In this document: positions 27,365-36,800 of the stretch, piece after piece | How positions within the stretch are numbered: position 1 is the first letter of the stretch | Layout of the letters: each line of letters starts with the position of its first letter | Assembly: GCF_024171695.1 (NCBI RefSeq) | Contig: NZ_JAMTCF010000015.1 | Span: 186,001 to 250,000, forward strand | Direction of reading: 5' to 3' | Source: Actinosynnema pretiosum | GTDB taxonomy: Bacteria > Actinomycetota > Actinomycetes > Mycobacteriales > Pseudonocardiaceae | DNA length: 64,000 nucleotides | Program-made: the position numbers and the translations under genes | Notes under the pieces: generated by a model | What the model saw: the letters and a program-made list of their open reading frames with translations, nothing else | Told to the model about the DNA's origin: nothing | Databases searched by the model: none

Positions 27365-28960
27365 ATGCCCCGTCAACGCCGATGGGCGCCCATCGCCCTG
27401 GCCGTGCTCGGCCTCGTGGCGGCGAGCCTGACCACCACCACCCACCCGGCCCGCGCGGCCGAGACCTACACCAACCCCGTGCTGTGGCAGGACTTCGCCG
27501 ACATCGACGTCCTGCGCGTGGACGACACCTACTACTACTCCGCCTCCACCATGCACTACTCGCCCGGCGCGCCCGTGCTGCGCTCCTACGACCTGGTCAA
27601 CTGGGAGTTCGCCGGCCACTCCGTGCCGCGCCTCGACTTCGACGCCAAGTACGACCTGGCCAACGGCTCCCGCGCCTACGTCAACGGGATCTGGGCGTCG
27701 TTCCTGGCCCACCGCAAGAGCAACCGCACCTTCTACTGGGGTGGCTGCGTCGACTTCGCCCGCACCCACCTCTACACCGCCACCGCCGTGGACGGCCAGT
27801 GGTCCAAGCACACCACCATCAACAAGTGCTACTACGACGCCGGGATGCTCGTGGACGACGACGACGCCCTGTACGTCGCCCACGGCAACACCACCATCAG
27901 CGTCGCCCAGCTCTCCGCCGACGGGAAGTCGGAGGTCCGCTCGCAGCAGGTGTTCCAGACCCCGTCGAACATCGGCACCCTGGAGGGGGCCCGCTTCTAC
28001 AAGCGCGGCGGCAACTACTACATCTGGCTCACCAGGCCCGCGAACGGCCAGTACGTGCTCAAGTCGGCCAGCCCGTTCGGCCCGTACTCGATCCAGCAGG
28101 TGCTGCTCGACCTGCCGTCGCCGATCCCCGGCGGGGGAGTGCCGCACCAGGGCGGCCTGGTGCAGACCCAGAACGGCGACTGGCACTACCTGGCGTTCGT
28201 CGACGCCTACCCCGGCGGGCGCGTGCCCGTGCTCGCGCCGATCACCTGGACCTCGGACGGCTGGCCGCGCGTCACCACCGTCAACGGAGGCTGGGGAGCC
28301 ACCTACCCGAAGCCGAACCTGCCCGCGCCCCCGCGCCAGGTCAAACCCATGATCGGCGCCGACACCTTCGCGGGTTCCGCGCTCGGACCGCAGTGGGAGT
28401 GGAACCACAACCCGGACACCTCCAAGTACAGCGTCGGCAACGGCCTGCGCCTGTCCACGGCCACCGTCACCAACGACCTGTACTCCGCCCGCAACACCCT
28501 CACCCACCGCATCCAGGGCCCCACCTCCACCGGCACCGTGGAACTGGACCTGTCGGCGATGCGCGACGGCGACCGCACCGGACTGGCCGTGCTGCGCGAC
28601 TCCTCGGCGTGGATCGGCGTCAAGCGCGACAACGGCCGCAACCGGGTCGTCTCCGTCACCGGCCTGACCATGGACGGCTCGTGGCGCACGACGGGAACCG
28701 GCTACGAGGTCGCCGGGGCCGACCTGAACGGCACCCGGATCTGGTTGCGCGCCAACGCCGACATCCGCCCCGGCAGCGGCAGGCAGGTCAGGTTCTCCTA
28801 CAGCACCAACGGCGTCGACTTCACCGCCTTCGGCCCGGCCTTCACGCTCAAGAACGACTGGCGCTTCTTCATGGGCTACCGCTTCGCCGTCTTCAACCAC
28901 GCCACCACCGCCCTCGGCGGCGCGGTCACCGCCCGGCGCTTCGACCTGACCACCCCATGA
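27365..28960 (+). CDS. Secreted GH43-type beta-xylosidase/alpha-L-arabinofuranosidase with C-terminal jelly-roll domain
   Basis: 531 residues from ATG 27365, preceded by CCAGGAGAGG. Signal peptide about 1-34 (HPARAAE). The five-bladed propeller (about 37-320) opens with YTNPVLWQDFADIDVLRVDD, the usual GH43 start with the catalytic base Asp, followed by SPGAPVLRSYDLVNWE. A candidate acid Glu lies in IGTLEGARFYKRGGNYYIWL. The C-terminal 190 residues (IGADTFAGSALGPQWEWNHN onward) are the concanavalin-like beta-xylosidase C-terminal domain. It acts on xylo-oligosaccharides or arabinoxylan. Its TGA overlaps the ATG at 28957 of the next gene, so the two may be translationally coupled. Confidence 0.9.
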   Translation: MPRQRRWAPIALAVLGLVAASLTTTTHPARAAETYTNPVLWQDFADIDVLRVDDTYYYSASTMHYSPGAPVLRSYDLVNWEFAGHSVPRLDFDAKYDLANGSRAYVNGIWASFLAHRKSNRTFYWGGCVDFARTHLYTATAVDGQWSKHTTINKCYYDAGMLVDDDDALYVAHGNTTISVAQLSADGKSEVRSQQVFQTPSNIGTLEGARFYKRGGNYYIWLTRPANGQYVLKSASPFGPYSIQQVLLDLPSPIPGGGVPHQGGLVQTQNGDWHYLAFVDAYPGGRVPVLAPITWTSDGWPRVTTVNGGWGATYPKPNLPAPPRQVKPMIGADTFAGSALGPQWEWNHNPDTSKYSVGNGLRLSTATVTNDLYSARNTLTHRIQGPTSTGTVELDLSAMRDGDRTGLAVLRDSSAWIGVKRDNGRNRVVSVTGLTMDGSWRTTGTGYEVAGADLNGTRIWLRANADIRPGSGRQVRFSYSTNGVDFTAFGPAFTLKNDWRFFMGYRFAVFNHATTALGGAVTARRFDLTTP

Positions 28961-30276
28961 CCACCACACGAAGGGCAGATCCCTTGGCGCGCAACAGGGT
29001 CCTCGCGGCAGCGGCCATCGCGCTGCTCACCTTCGCGGCGGGGCTGATCACCACCAGCGCGAGCGGAGCGGCGGGTGATCCCGGCGCGAGCGCCACCACG
29101 GAGGGCTGCGGCAAGGCCCCCGCCCTCGCCAGCGGCACGCGCACCATCACCAGCAGCGGCAAGACCCGCACCTACGTCCTCAAGCTCCCCGACACCTACG
29201 ACCGCACCCGCGCCCACCGCGTCGTGTTCGGCTTCCACTGGCTCGGCGGCACCGCCAACGACGTCGCCACCGGCCAGACCGTGCAGCGCGACGTCTGGTC
29301 CTACTACGGCCTGCGACGCCTGGCGGGCGACAGCACGATCTTCGTCGCCCCGCAGGGCTTGAACAACGGCTGGGCCAACAACGGCGGCGAGGACATCACC
29401 CTCGTCGACGACATCGTCCGCCAGCTCGACACCGGCCTGTGCGTGGACACCACCCAGCGCTTCGCCACCGGCTTCAGCTACGGCGGCGCGATGTCCTACT
29501 CGGTTGCCTGCTCGCGGCCCACCGCGTTCCGCGCGGTCGCGGTCATCGCGGGCGGCGTGCTCAGCGGCTGCGCGGGCGGCGCGCAGCCCATCGCCTACCT
29601 CGGGATCCACGGCCTGCGCGACAGCGTCCTGGCCATCTCCGGCGGGCGCTCGATGCGCGACCGGTTCGTGCGCAACAACGGCTGCGCCGCGCAGAACCCG
29701 CCGGAGCCGTCCCAGGGCAGCCTGACCCACCGGGGCACCACCTACACCGGCTGCCGTGCGGGCCACCCGGTGCGCTGGGTCGCGTTCGACGAGGGCCACA
29801 TCGCCGCGCCGCAGGACGGCGCGCCCGGCGACAGCGGCGCCAGGACGTGGGCGCCGGACGAGACCTGGCGGTTCTTCACCCAGTTCGCCGGAACCGACCC
29901 CGACCCCACCGGCACCACCACGACCACGACCACGACCACGCCCGGCGAACCGCAGCCGGGCGCCTGCCGGGTGTCGGCCACCGTCAACGCCTGGGGCAAC
30001 GGCCTGACGGCGGAGCTCGGCATCACCAACACCGGGACCACGCAGGTGCGGGGCTGGTCGCTGGAGTTCACGCTCCCCGCAGGCCAGGTGATCACCTCGG
30101 GCTGGAACGCCTCGTACGCGCCCGGCTCCGGCCGGGTGACCGCCCGCGACGCGGGCTACAACGCGGCGATCCCACCCGGTGGCAGGGTCGGCATCGGCTA
30201 CCAGGTCACCCACAGCGGGGACGCGGCCCCACCTTCGGGGTTCTCCTTGAACGGCGCGGCCTGCACGATGGGGTAG
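28957..30276 (+). CDS. Secreted CE1/PHB-depolymerase-like esterase (feruloyl or acetylxylan type) with CBM2
   Basis: 439 residues if started at ATG 28957 (ATGA overlap with the upstream stop). A TTG at 28984 has a better ribosome-binding site (GAAGGG, 28970-28975, 8-nt spacing) and gives a cleaner signal peptide (MARNRVLAAAAIALL), so it may be the true start. The alpha/beta-hydrolase domain has an HWLGG oxyanion segment, nucleophile GFSYGG (Ser174 from the ATG), and a C-terminal EGHIA histidine. A Thr-rich linker, encoded by repeated ACC/ACG, leads to a C-terminal CBM2 (Cys-bracketed, WGNGLTAEL, GWNASY, YNAAIPPGG). It deesterifies hemicellulose, working with the two arabinoxylan glycosidases upstream. 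Confidence 0.9.
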   Translation: MTTTRRADPLARNRVLAAAAIALLTFAAGLITTSASGAAGDPGASATTEGCGKAPALASGTRTITSSGKTRTYVLKLPDTYDRTRAHRVVFGFHWLGGTANDVATGQTVQRDVWSYYGLRRLAGDSTIFVAPQGLNNGWANNGGEDITLVDDIVRQLDTGLCVDTTQRFATGFSYGGAMSYSVACSRPTAFRAVAVIAGGVLSGCAGGAQPIAYLGIHGLRDSVLAISGGRSMRDRFVRNNGCAAQNPPEPSQGSLTHRGTTYTGCRAGHPVRWVAFDEGHIAAPQDGAPGDSGARTWAPDETWRFFTQFAGTDPDPTGTTTTTTTTTPGEPQPGACRVSATVNAWGNGLTAELGITNTGTTQVRGWSLEFTLPAGQVITSGWNASYAPGSGRVTARDAGYNAAIPPGGRVGIGYQVTHSGDAAPPSGFSLNGAACTMG

Positions 30277-30280
30277 GACC

Positions 30281-30301
30281 TCGCGCGGGGCTGCCGCGCG
30301 A
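30281..30301 (+). terminator. Small hairpin between esterase and LacI genes
   Basis: TCGCGCGG-GGCTG-CCGCGCGA: a perfect 8-bp stem with a 5-nt loop, 4 bases after the esterase stop and 19 bases before the LacI start. It could partly terminate or stabilise the operon message and so set the repressor level. The stem is short and has no T-tract. Confidence 0.4.
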
Positions 30302-30320
30302 CCGGTGACGGGAGGAACGG

Positions 30321-31385
30321 GTGACGGGCACATCCCCGCAGGCGGGCAGGCGGACGCGCGTGACGCTGGCCGACGTCGCGTCCGCCTGCGCGGTGTCGGT
30401 GCCCACCGCCTCCCTGGTGCTCTCCGGTCGCGCCAGGGAGCTGCGCATCTCGACCGCCGTCGAGCGCAGGGTCCGGGCCACCGCCGAGCAGCTCGGCTAC
30501 CGCCGCGACACGCTGCTCTCCGCCTCCCGCACCAGGACCCTGGGCTTCGTCTCCGACGCCGTCGCCTCGGCCAAGCTGTCCGGCGAGCTGATCGAGGGCG
30601 CGGTCGACGCCGCCCACCGGCACGGGTTCACCCTCTTCGCCGGGGAGAGCGGCGGCGACCGGGACGTCGAGGCGGCGCTGGTGGCCTCGCTGCGCGCCCA
30701 GCGGGTGGAGGGCGTCGTCTTCGCGGCCAGGTTCCCCCGGCTCCTCGACGTCCCCGACGCGCTGCGCGACGGCCCCTCCGTGCTGCTGAACGTGCTGCCC
30801 GCCAACGACTTCCCCGCGCACGCCGTCCTCCCCGACGACCGGGGCGGCGGCCGTTCGGCGGCGCGCGTGCTGCTCGACGCCGGGCACCGCGAGGGCGTGC
30901 ACCTGATCGGCACCGGGCCCACGGCCGAGGCGATCGACCCGCGCCACATCGCCGCCGTGGCCCGCCTCTCCGGCGCGCTGGAGACCTTCGCGGCGGCCGG
31001 GGTGGAGGTGGAGAGCGTGCGCCCGTGCCAGGAGTGGATGCCCGAGAACGGCTACCGCGCCACCCTCGACCTCCTGTCCCACCACCGCCCCCGCGCGCTC
31101 CTGTGCTTCAACGACCGCTTGGCGTTCGGCGCCTGCCAGGCGCTCGCGGAGGCGGGCCTGTCCGTGCCGGACGACGTCTCCGTGGTGGGCTTCGACGACC
31201 ACCCCGTGGCCGCCTGGATGCGCCCACGCCTGACCACCGTCGCCCTGCCGCACCACCGCCTGGGCGCGACGGCCGTGGAACTCCTCCTGTCCCGCCCCCG
31301 CCGGGACCGAGGCCCGACGACCGTGCACCACGTCCCGATGCCGGTGGTGGCGGGGGGATCGGTGCGCGCGGTCGAGCACGCCTGA
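30321..31385 (+). CDS. LacI/GalR-family transcriptional repressor
   Basis: 354 residues from GTG 30321 with GGGAGGAACGG upstream. The N-terminal LacI HTH (about 13-65: VTLADVASACAVSVPTASLV, then RVRATAEQLGYR) is followed by a periplasmic-binding-like sensor domain (LGFVSDAVAS, EGVVFAARFP, ALLCFNDRLAFGACQAL, VPDDVSVVGFDD). The hinge helix has the expected AEQLGY. It sits at the end of the arabinoxylan enzyme operon and most likely represses it until a xylo- or arabino-oligosaccharide binds. That ligand is inferred from context. Confidence 0.92.
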   Translation: MTGTSPQAGRRTRVTLADVASACAVSVPTASLVLSGRARELRISTAVERRVRATAEQLGYRRDTLLSASRTRTLGFVSDAVASAKLSGELIEGAVDAAHRHGFTLFAGESGGDRDVEAALVASLRAQRVEGVVFAARFPRLLDVPDALRDGPSVLLNVLPANDFPAHAVLPDDRGGGRSAARVLLDAGHREGVHLIGTGPTAEAIDPRHIAAVARLSGALETFAAAGVEVESVRPCQEWMPENGYRATLDLLSHHRPRALLCFNDRLAFGACQALAEAGLSVPDDVSVVGFDDHPVAAWMRPRLTTVALPHHRLGATAVELLLSRPRRDRGPTTVHHVPMPVVAGGSVRAVEHA

Positions 31386-31587
31386 GGCGGGTTCGGCGCC
31401 CGGCCGGACGGGCAGGCGGGCAGGCGGGGAGGCCGTCGGGGCAGTTCCAGGCGGACCCGCCGAGGGCCTGCTGGCAGGGCGCGCTCACCGCTGCGACGGT
31501 CGTCGACGAGCCCGCCCAGCCGGTGCGCGCCCCATCGGCGCCCTGGCGAGCGGCCAGGCCGGGTCCGCCCACCCCGCCCGGCCGCTG

Positions 31588-32473
31588 CTACCCGCGCGCC
31601 TCCGGCGCGGTGAAGGTGATCGTGCGGGCGTGCTCGCGGAACCCCAGCCCCCGGTACAGCGGCGCGGGCGCGGGGTGGTCGGGGTGCCCGTGCAGCGGGT
31701 ACACCACCGCCGACCGCCCGCCCGCCTCGCGCAGCGCGCCCAGCGCCGCCAAGCACACCGCCCGCCCCAGCCCGCGCCGCCGAAGACCGGGGTCGACCCC
31801 GACCGGTTCCAGCTCGCCCACGCCGTTGCGCTCGTCGAACCAGATCAGGCAGGTGGCCGCGAACCGCCCGTCCGGCCCCTCTACCACCCGGTCCAGCTCC
31901 GGCCGGTACGGCCACGTCCCCATCACCGCCCGGTAGCTCTCCTCGGTGACCCGCGACGGCCACCAGGCCGCCCGGTGCGCCGCGACCCGCGCCGCCACGT
32001 CCTCCTCGCCCCGCACGGCGCGGACCCGGTACCCGGCGGGCAGCTCGGGCGTCGGCAGGTCGTCCAGCGCGCGCACCGAGTGCCGGAAGTGCGGCCCGCC
32101 CAGCCGCGTACCCGCGAGCCTCCAGCGCGGCGACCAGGTGCGGTTCGGAGTCCAGCACGGTGACCGACCGCCGGGGCGCGGTGGCCACGCCCGCGAACCA
32201 GTCGAGCACCGCCCCCGCCAGCTCCGGCCGGGCCGGGTCGACCAGCAGCGCCAGCTCACCTGGCAGCTCGGCCCACCCCCACGCCACCACCTCGCCGCCC
32301 GCCTCCCACAGCGCGGTCGGCCACTCGGCCTCGCGCCCGGTGTGCTGGCCCCGCTGCCAGGCCAAATCGCCGACGTGCCACCGGCTCGACGGCGTCCAGA
32401 TCCGCCGCGCCAACCCCTGCATCGCGCGCAGGTCCGCAGGGTCGGCGTACGGGCGCGTCCTCACCTCGGTCAT
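31588..32473 (-). pseudogene. GNAT acetyltransferase gene interrupted by one frameshift
   Basis: ATG 32473 (MTEVRTRPYADPADLRAMQG) reads about 120 residues in one frame up to EARGY. The rest of the protein (LGGPHFRHSVRALDDLP to the TAG at 31588) continues in another frame. The switch is at about 32105-32110. Either one extra base in the GCGG run or loss of an AC from a TACAC-like sequence explains it. The C-terminal part has a good GNAT core (VGELEPVGVDPGLRRRGLGR, acetyl-CoA loop, and APLYRGLGFREHA). The N-terminal part looks like a second, degenerate GNAT fold, so the intact protein would be a tandem-GNAT of about 290 residues. Both halves keep normal codon use, so the break is recent or a sequence error. 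Confidence 0.8.
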
Positions 32474-32553
32474 CGCGTGATCATGTCGCCAGGGGCCCGC
32501 CCCGCGCACCGGAGATTCCCGCGCGCACGTTCGGCGACACTTGCTCATTTATT

Positions 32554-32563
32554 GACACCTGTC
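32554..32563. promoter_or_regulatory. Small palindrome in the GNAT/TetR divergent gap
   Basis: GACACCTGTC (perfect, 10 bp) overlaps a TTGACA hexamer (32552-32557) just 13 bases upstream of the TetR start at 32577. The gap between the divergent starts (32474-32576) is AT-richer here. It may be the repressor's own operator overlapping a promoter. Short palindromes arise by chance, so this is tentative. Confidence 0.35.
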
Positions 32564-32576
32564 TAGTTTCTCCTCC

Positions 32577-33146
32577 GTGACCACCCGCCCCGACCGTCGG
32601 GTCGCCCGCTCCAGGGCCGCCCTCATGGCCGCCGCCGTCGACCTGGTCGCCGAGCGCGGGGCGGCGGTCCCGGTGACCGACCTGGCCGAGGCCGCCGACG
32701 TCAGCAGGCAGCTGCTCTACCAGCACTTCGGCGACCGCGACACGCTCCTCGTCGCCGCCGCGGCGGACCTGGTGCGGCGCGAGCTCCTGCCGCACCTGGC
32801 CGACCCGCGGGCCCCGCGCCACGCCCGCCTCCTGGTCGTGGCCCGCCACTTCGCCGACCACCGACCCTTCTACCGCGCCGTGCTCACCGGCCCGTGCGCG
32901 TGGCGGCTCGCCGAGGCCCTGGCCGAGCTCTTCCGCACCCTCATCACCACCGAGGCCCTGCGCGCCAACCTGGGCGAGGTGGACGAGCAGGCCGCCCGCG
33001 ACCTGGCCGTGCTGATCTCCCACGGCACCGGCGCGATCGTCCACGACTGGGTCGTGCGCGCCGAGGACCCGCTGCGCCCCGAGGAACTCGCCGACCGCCT
33101 GCTCACCGTCACCAGCCTGCTCACCCCGGCGCCCCCGCACCCCTGA
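32577..33146 (+). CDS. TetR-family transcriptional regulator
   Basis: 189 residues from GTG 32577. The N-terminal HTH (about 10-57) ends with the family signature DLAEAADVSRQLLYQHFGDRD. The remaining helices form the ligand-binding domain (YRAVLTGPCAWRLAEALAEL). There is no clear ribosome-binding site, and leaderless translation is possible because a TTGACA lies close upstream. It probably forms a unit with the downstream isochorismatase-like gene (69-bp gap) and is divergent from the broken GNAT gene. Confidence 0.9.
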   Translation: MTTRPDRRVARSRAALMAAAVDLVAERGAAVPVTDLAEAADVSRQLLYQHFGDRDTLLVAAAADLVRRELLPHLADPRAPRHARLLVVARHFADHRPFYRAVLTGPCAWRLAEALAELFRTLITTEALRANLGEVDEQAARDLAVLISHGTGAIVHDWVVRAEDPLRPEELADRLLTVTSLLTPAPPHP

Positions 33147-33215
33147 CCCCCACCGGCGGCCCCCCGCGCCGCCACCACCGAAACGAGGCCCGAGATCCCC
33201 ACCCCCGCCCTGCTG

Positions 33216-33743
33216 GTGATGGACGTCCAGCCCGCCGTTGTCGCCCGCTACCCCGACCCGACCTACCTGCCCAGGCTCGCCACCGCGCTCGAGGCGGCCC
33301 GCGCCGCGTCCGTGCCGGTGATCCACGTCGGCGTCGGCTTCCGCCCCGACTACGCCGAGGTCCACCCGCGCAACAAGATGTTCGGCCGACTCGCCGCAGC
33401 GCCCCGAGGCTCCGGCGCCACCGACTTCCACCCCGAGACCGCGCCGCTCGACGACGAGGTGGTGGTGACCAAGCGCCGCGTCAGCGCGTTCGCGGGCAGC
33501 GACCTGGACCTCGTCCTGCGCGCCCAGGGCGTCGACCACCTGGTGCTCACCGGCATCGCGACCAGCGGCGTGGTCCTGTCCACCCTCCGCCAGGCAGCCG
33601 ACCTGGACTTCCAGCTCACCGTCCTGGCCGACGGCTGCCTGGACGACGACCCCGAGGTGCACCGCGTGCTCACCGGGAAGGTCTTCCCGACGCAGGCCGA
33701 CGTCCGGACGATCGCGGACTGGACGGCATCCCTGGACGTGTGA
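33216..33743 (+). CDS. Isochorismatase-like cysteine hydrolase
   Basis: At least 175 residues. Motifs: MDVQPAVV with the catalytic Asp, PVIHVGVGF, the conserved Lys in VVTKRRVSAFAGSDLDLVLR, and GVDHLVLTGIATSGVV. The usual nucleophile Cys of TGxxTxxCV is Ser-Gly here (ATSGVVLSTLR), so catalysis by the normal cysteine mechanism is doubtful. Coordinates use GTG 33216, but the frame is open upstream and the first core strand (PALLVMDVQ) begins before it. The true start may be CTG 33210/33213 or even ATC 33195, which follows CGAGG. Role unknown; probably co-transcribed with the TetR gene. Confidence 0.8.
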   Translation: MMDVQPAVVARYPDPTYLPRLATALEAARAASVPVIHVGVGFRPDYAEVHPRNKMFGRLAAAPRGSGATDFHPETAPLDDEVVVTKRRVSAFAGSDLDLVLRAQGVDHLVLTGIATSGVVLSTLRQAADLDFQLTVLADGCLDDDPEVHRVLTGKVFPTQADVRTIADWTASLDV

Positions 33744-33808
33744 CCCGGCCCGCCTGCTCCCGACTGCCCGCCCCCGACTGCCCGACCCCGCCCGCCTGCC
33801 CCCGGCGC

Positions 33809-36800
33809 TCAGACCACGAACGCCGCCGCCACGTCCCGCTCCGCCTCCCACCCCCGCGCGTACGCCGCCGCGAACGCGCTCGCGCCCACCGCCGCCCGCC
33901 CCCGGTCGACCAGCTCGCGCACCACGGGGTCGGTGCGGTCGTGCGCGCCCCGCAACCGCGCGGCCGTCCCGAGCAGCACCCCCGACCCCGCCCACCGCCC
34001 CCGCGCCTGCTCCAGCGCCGCCGCCCCCACCGCCACCGGGGCCAGCGCGGGCAGCTCCCCGCTCGCAGCCGCCACCACCCGCGCCCGCCGCAACGCCCGC
34101 TCCGCGCCCGCCAGGTCCCCCGAGGCCACCCGGTGCGCGGCCCGCGCCAGGTCGCCCACCGCCCCGCCCACCCCGGCCAGCAGCTCACCCGCCCGCCCCA
34201 GGTCCCCGAGCCGCACCCGCAGCGCGGCCTCCCGCGCGTCCACCACCGCGACCTGCTCCCCCCGAGCACGGGCCGAGGCGAGCACCTCCAGCGCCGTCCC
34301 GGTCTCACCGCGCCGCTCGTGCAGGTCGACCCACCGCAGGTCCGCCCGCACCCGGTCACCGGGGCTCAGCGCCCCGAACTCCCCCTCCAGCGCCCGCGCC
34401 TCCCGCAGGTCCGCCCACGCCCCGTCCAGGTCGTCGTACCGCCGCGCCCGCGCCCGCACCGGCAGCACCCCCGCCACGCCCCACCCGTCCCCGGCCGCCC
34501 GGAACCGGGCCAGCGACACCTCCGCGTGCCCGCGCGCCCGGTCCAGCTCGCCCGCGTTCTCCGCCAGCTCGGCCAGGAACAGGTGCGCCAGCCCGGACAA
34601 CCACCCGCCACCCGCGCCCAGCTCCCGGAACGCCCCCTCGCCGCGCCCCAGCAGGAACAGCAGGACCGCCCCGAACACCCGCAGGTGACCGGGGAGCCCC
34701 CGGTGCGCCAGCACCCGGTCCGCGAGCGCCGCCACCTCTCCGCGATCACCCACCCCGTGCCCGCCGTCGGCGAGGCCGAGCAGGTGGGCGGCCCGCGCGC
34801 AGTCCCGCTCAGGGGACGGCCCGCCGGGCACCGCCAGCGCCCGCCCGAGCCAGTGCGCGCCCTCGGACTGGCGGCCGAACACCTGCCAGTACCAGACCAG
34901 CGACAGCGCCAGCGCGAGCGCCCCGTCCGCGTCCCCGGTGGCGCACCGGTGGTGCAGCGCGGCCAGGGCGTTGTCGTGCTCGGCGCCGATCGCCGCCACC
35001 GCCGCGCGCTGCCCCGGCCCGCGCAGCACCGCGTCCTGCCCCGTCAGCACCCCCGCCACGTGCGCGGCGGCCAGGTCGCGGACGGCGCTCAAGTCCCCGG
35101 CGGCGGCCAGGCGCTCGACCCCGTACGCGCGCACCGTCTCCAGCATCCGCCGCCGATCCCCGACCAGGCTCAGCAGCGACCGGTCGACCAGCGCGGCGAG
35201 CAGCTCGGGCACCTCGTCGGCGGGCACGGCGCCCGCGCAGACGGCGGCGGCCGACTCCGGGGTGACCCCGCCGGGCAGCACCGAGATCCGCTCGGCCACG
35301 GCGCGCTCGGGCCCGTCCAGCAGGTCCCAGCTCCACGCGATCACCGCGCGCAGCGTGCGGTGCCGGGGCGGCGCGGCCCGGTTCCCGCCCGCCAGCAGGC
35401 GGAACCGCGCCGACAACCCGGCCACCAGGTCGGGCAGCGGCAGGGCGCGCAACCGGGCGGCGGCCAGCTCCAGCGCCAGCGGCAGCCCGTCCAGCGCCCG
35501 CACCAGGCGCACCACGTCCGGCAGCGTCGTCGCGTCGACGGCGAAACCGGGGCGCACCGCCGACGCCCGTTCGGCGAACAACCGCACCGAGGCCGTGCCG
35601 ACCGCCTCGGCGAGCCCGTCCCCGGTCCCCGGCAGCGCGAGCGGGCCCAGCGGGACCAGCGCCTCCCCGTCGACCGCCAGGGGTTCCCGGCTGGTGGCGA
35701 GCACGCGCAGCTCGGGGCAGCGGGGGAGCAGGAGCGCGACCAGGTGGGCCACGGCGTCGACCAGGTGCTCGCAGTTGTCCAGCAGCAGCACCGACCTGCG
35801 CGCCGCCAGCTCGGCGGTCAGCAGCGCCACCGCGTCCCCGCCCGGCCGGTCGCGGTCGCCGCGCAGCCCGATCCCGGCGAGCACGGCGGCGACGACCTCC
35901 GAGGGCTCGGCGACCGGCGCGAGGTCCACCAGCAGCGCGTCCGGGTCCCGGCGCAGCGCCTCCACGGCCAGCCGGGTCTTGCCCACCCCGCCGGGCCCGA
36001 CGACGGTGACCAGCCGCCCGGCGGCCAGCAGGTCGGCGACGCGGGCGAGGTCGGCGTCCCGGCCGAGGAAGCCCGTCACCGGCGCGGGCAGCGCGTTCGG
36101 CCGGGGGAGCGGCGGCGGGGTGGCGCGCAGCAGCCGCAGGTGGCGCTCGCGCAGGGCCGTGCCGGGGTCGGCGCCCAGCTCGTCGGCCAGCGCCGCGCGG
36201 ACCCGCTCGTACACCGCCAGCGCCTCGGCCTGCCGACCCGCGCCCGCGAGCGCGTCCACCAGCACCCCGGCGGCCCGCTCGTGCGCCGGGTGCTCGGCCA
36301 GCACCCCGCTCGCCCCGGCGATGGCGGCCCCGGTGCGCCCGAGCGCCAGCTCGACCTCCGCCAGGTCCAGCACCACCTCGATCGACAGCCGCGCCAACCG
36401 GGTCGCCACGCGCGGCGCGACGGCCGCGACGGCCTGCGGTTCAGCCCCGACCCGCCCGCCCCACAGCGCGGCGGCCTCCCGCAGCGCGTCCTCCCCACCC
36501 CGCGCGGCCAGCTCCTCGAACCGCGCCACGTCCACGTCCGCCACGAGCCGGTACCCGCCCACCCCCAGCACGACCGCGCCCGGCGCGCCGAGCGCCCGCC
36601 GCAGCCGGGAGACGAGCGCCTGCAACGCCGGTCCCGGCCCGGCGGGCGGCTCGTCGCCCCAGATCGCGTCGACCAGCGCGCCCGGCTCCACCGCCCGCCC
36701 ACCGGCGAGCGCCAACCGCACCAGCAGCGCCCGCACCCGCCTCCCCAGCACGTCAAGGGCTACGTCGTCGCGGCGGACCCGGAACGCGCCGAGCAGCCCG

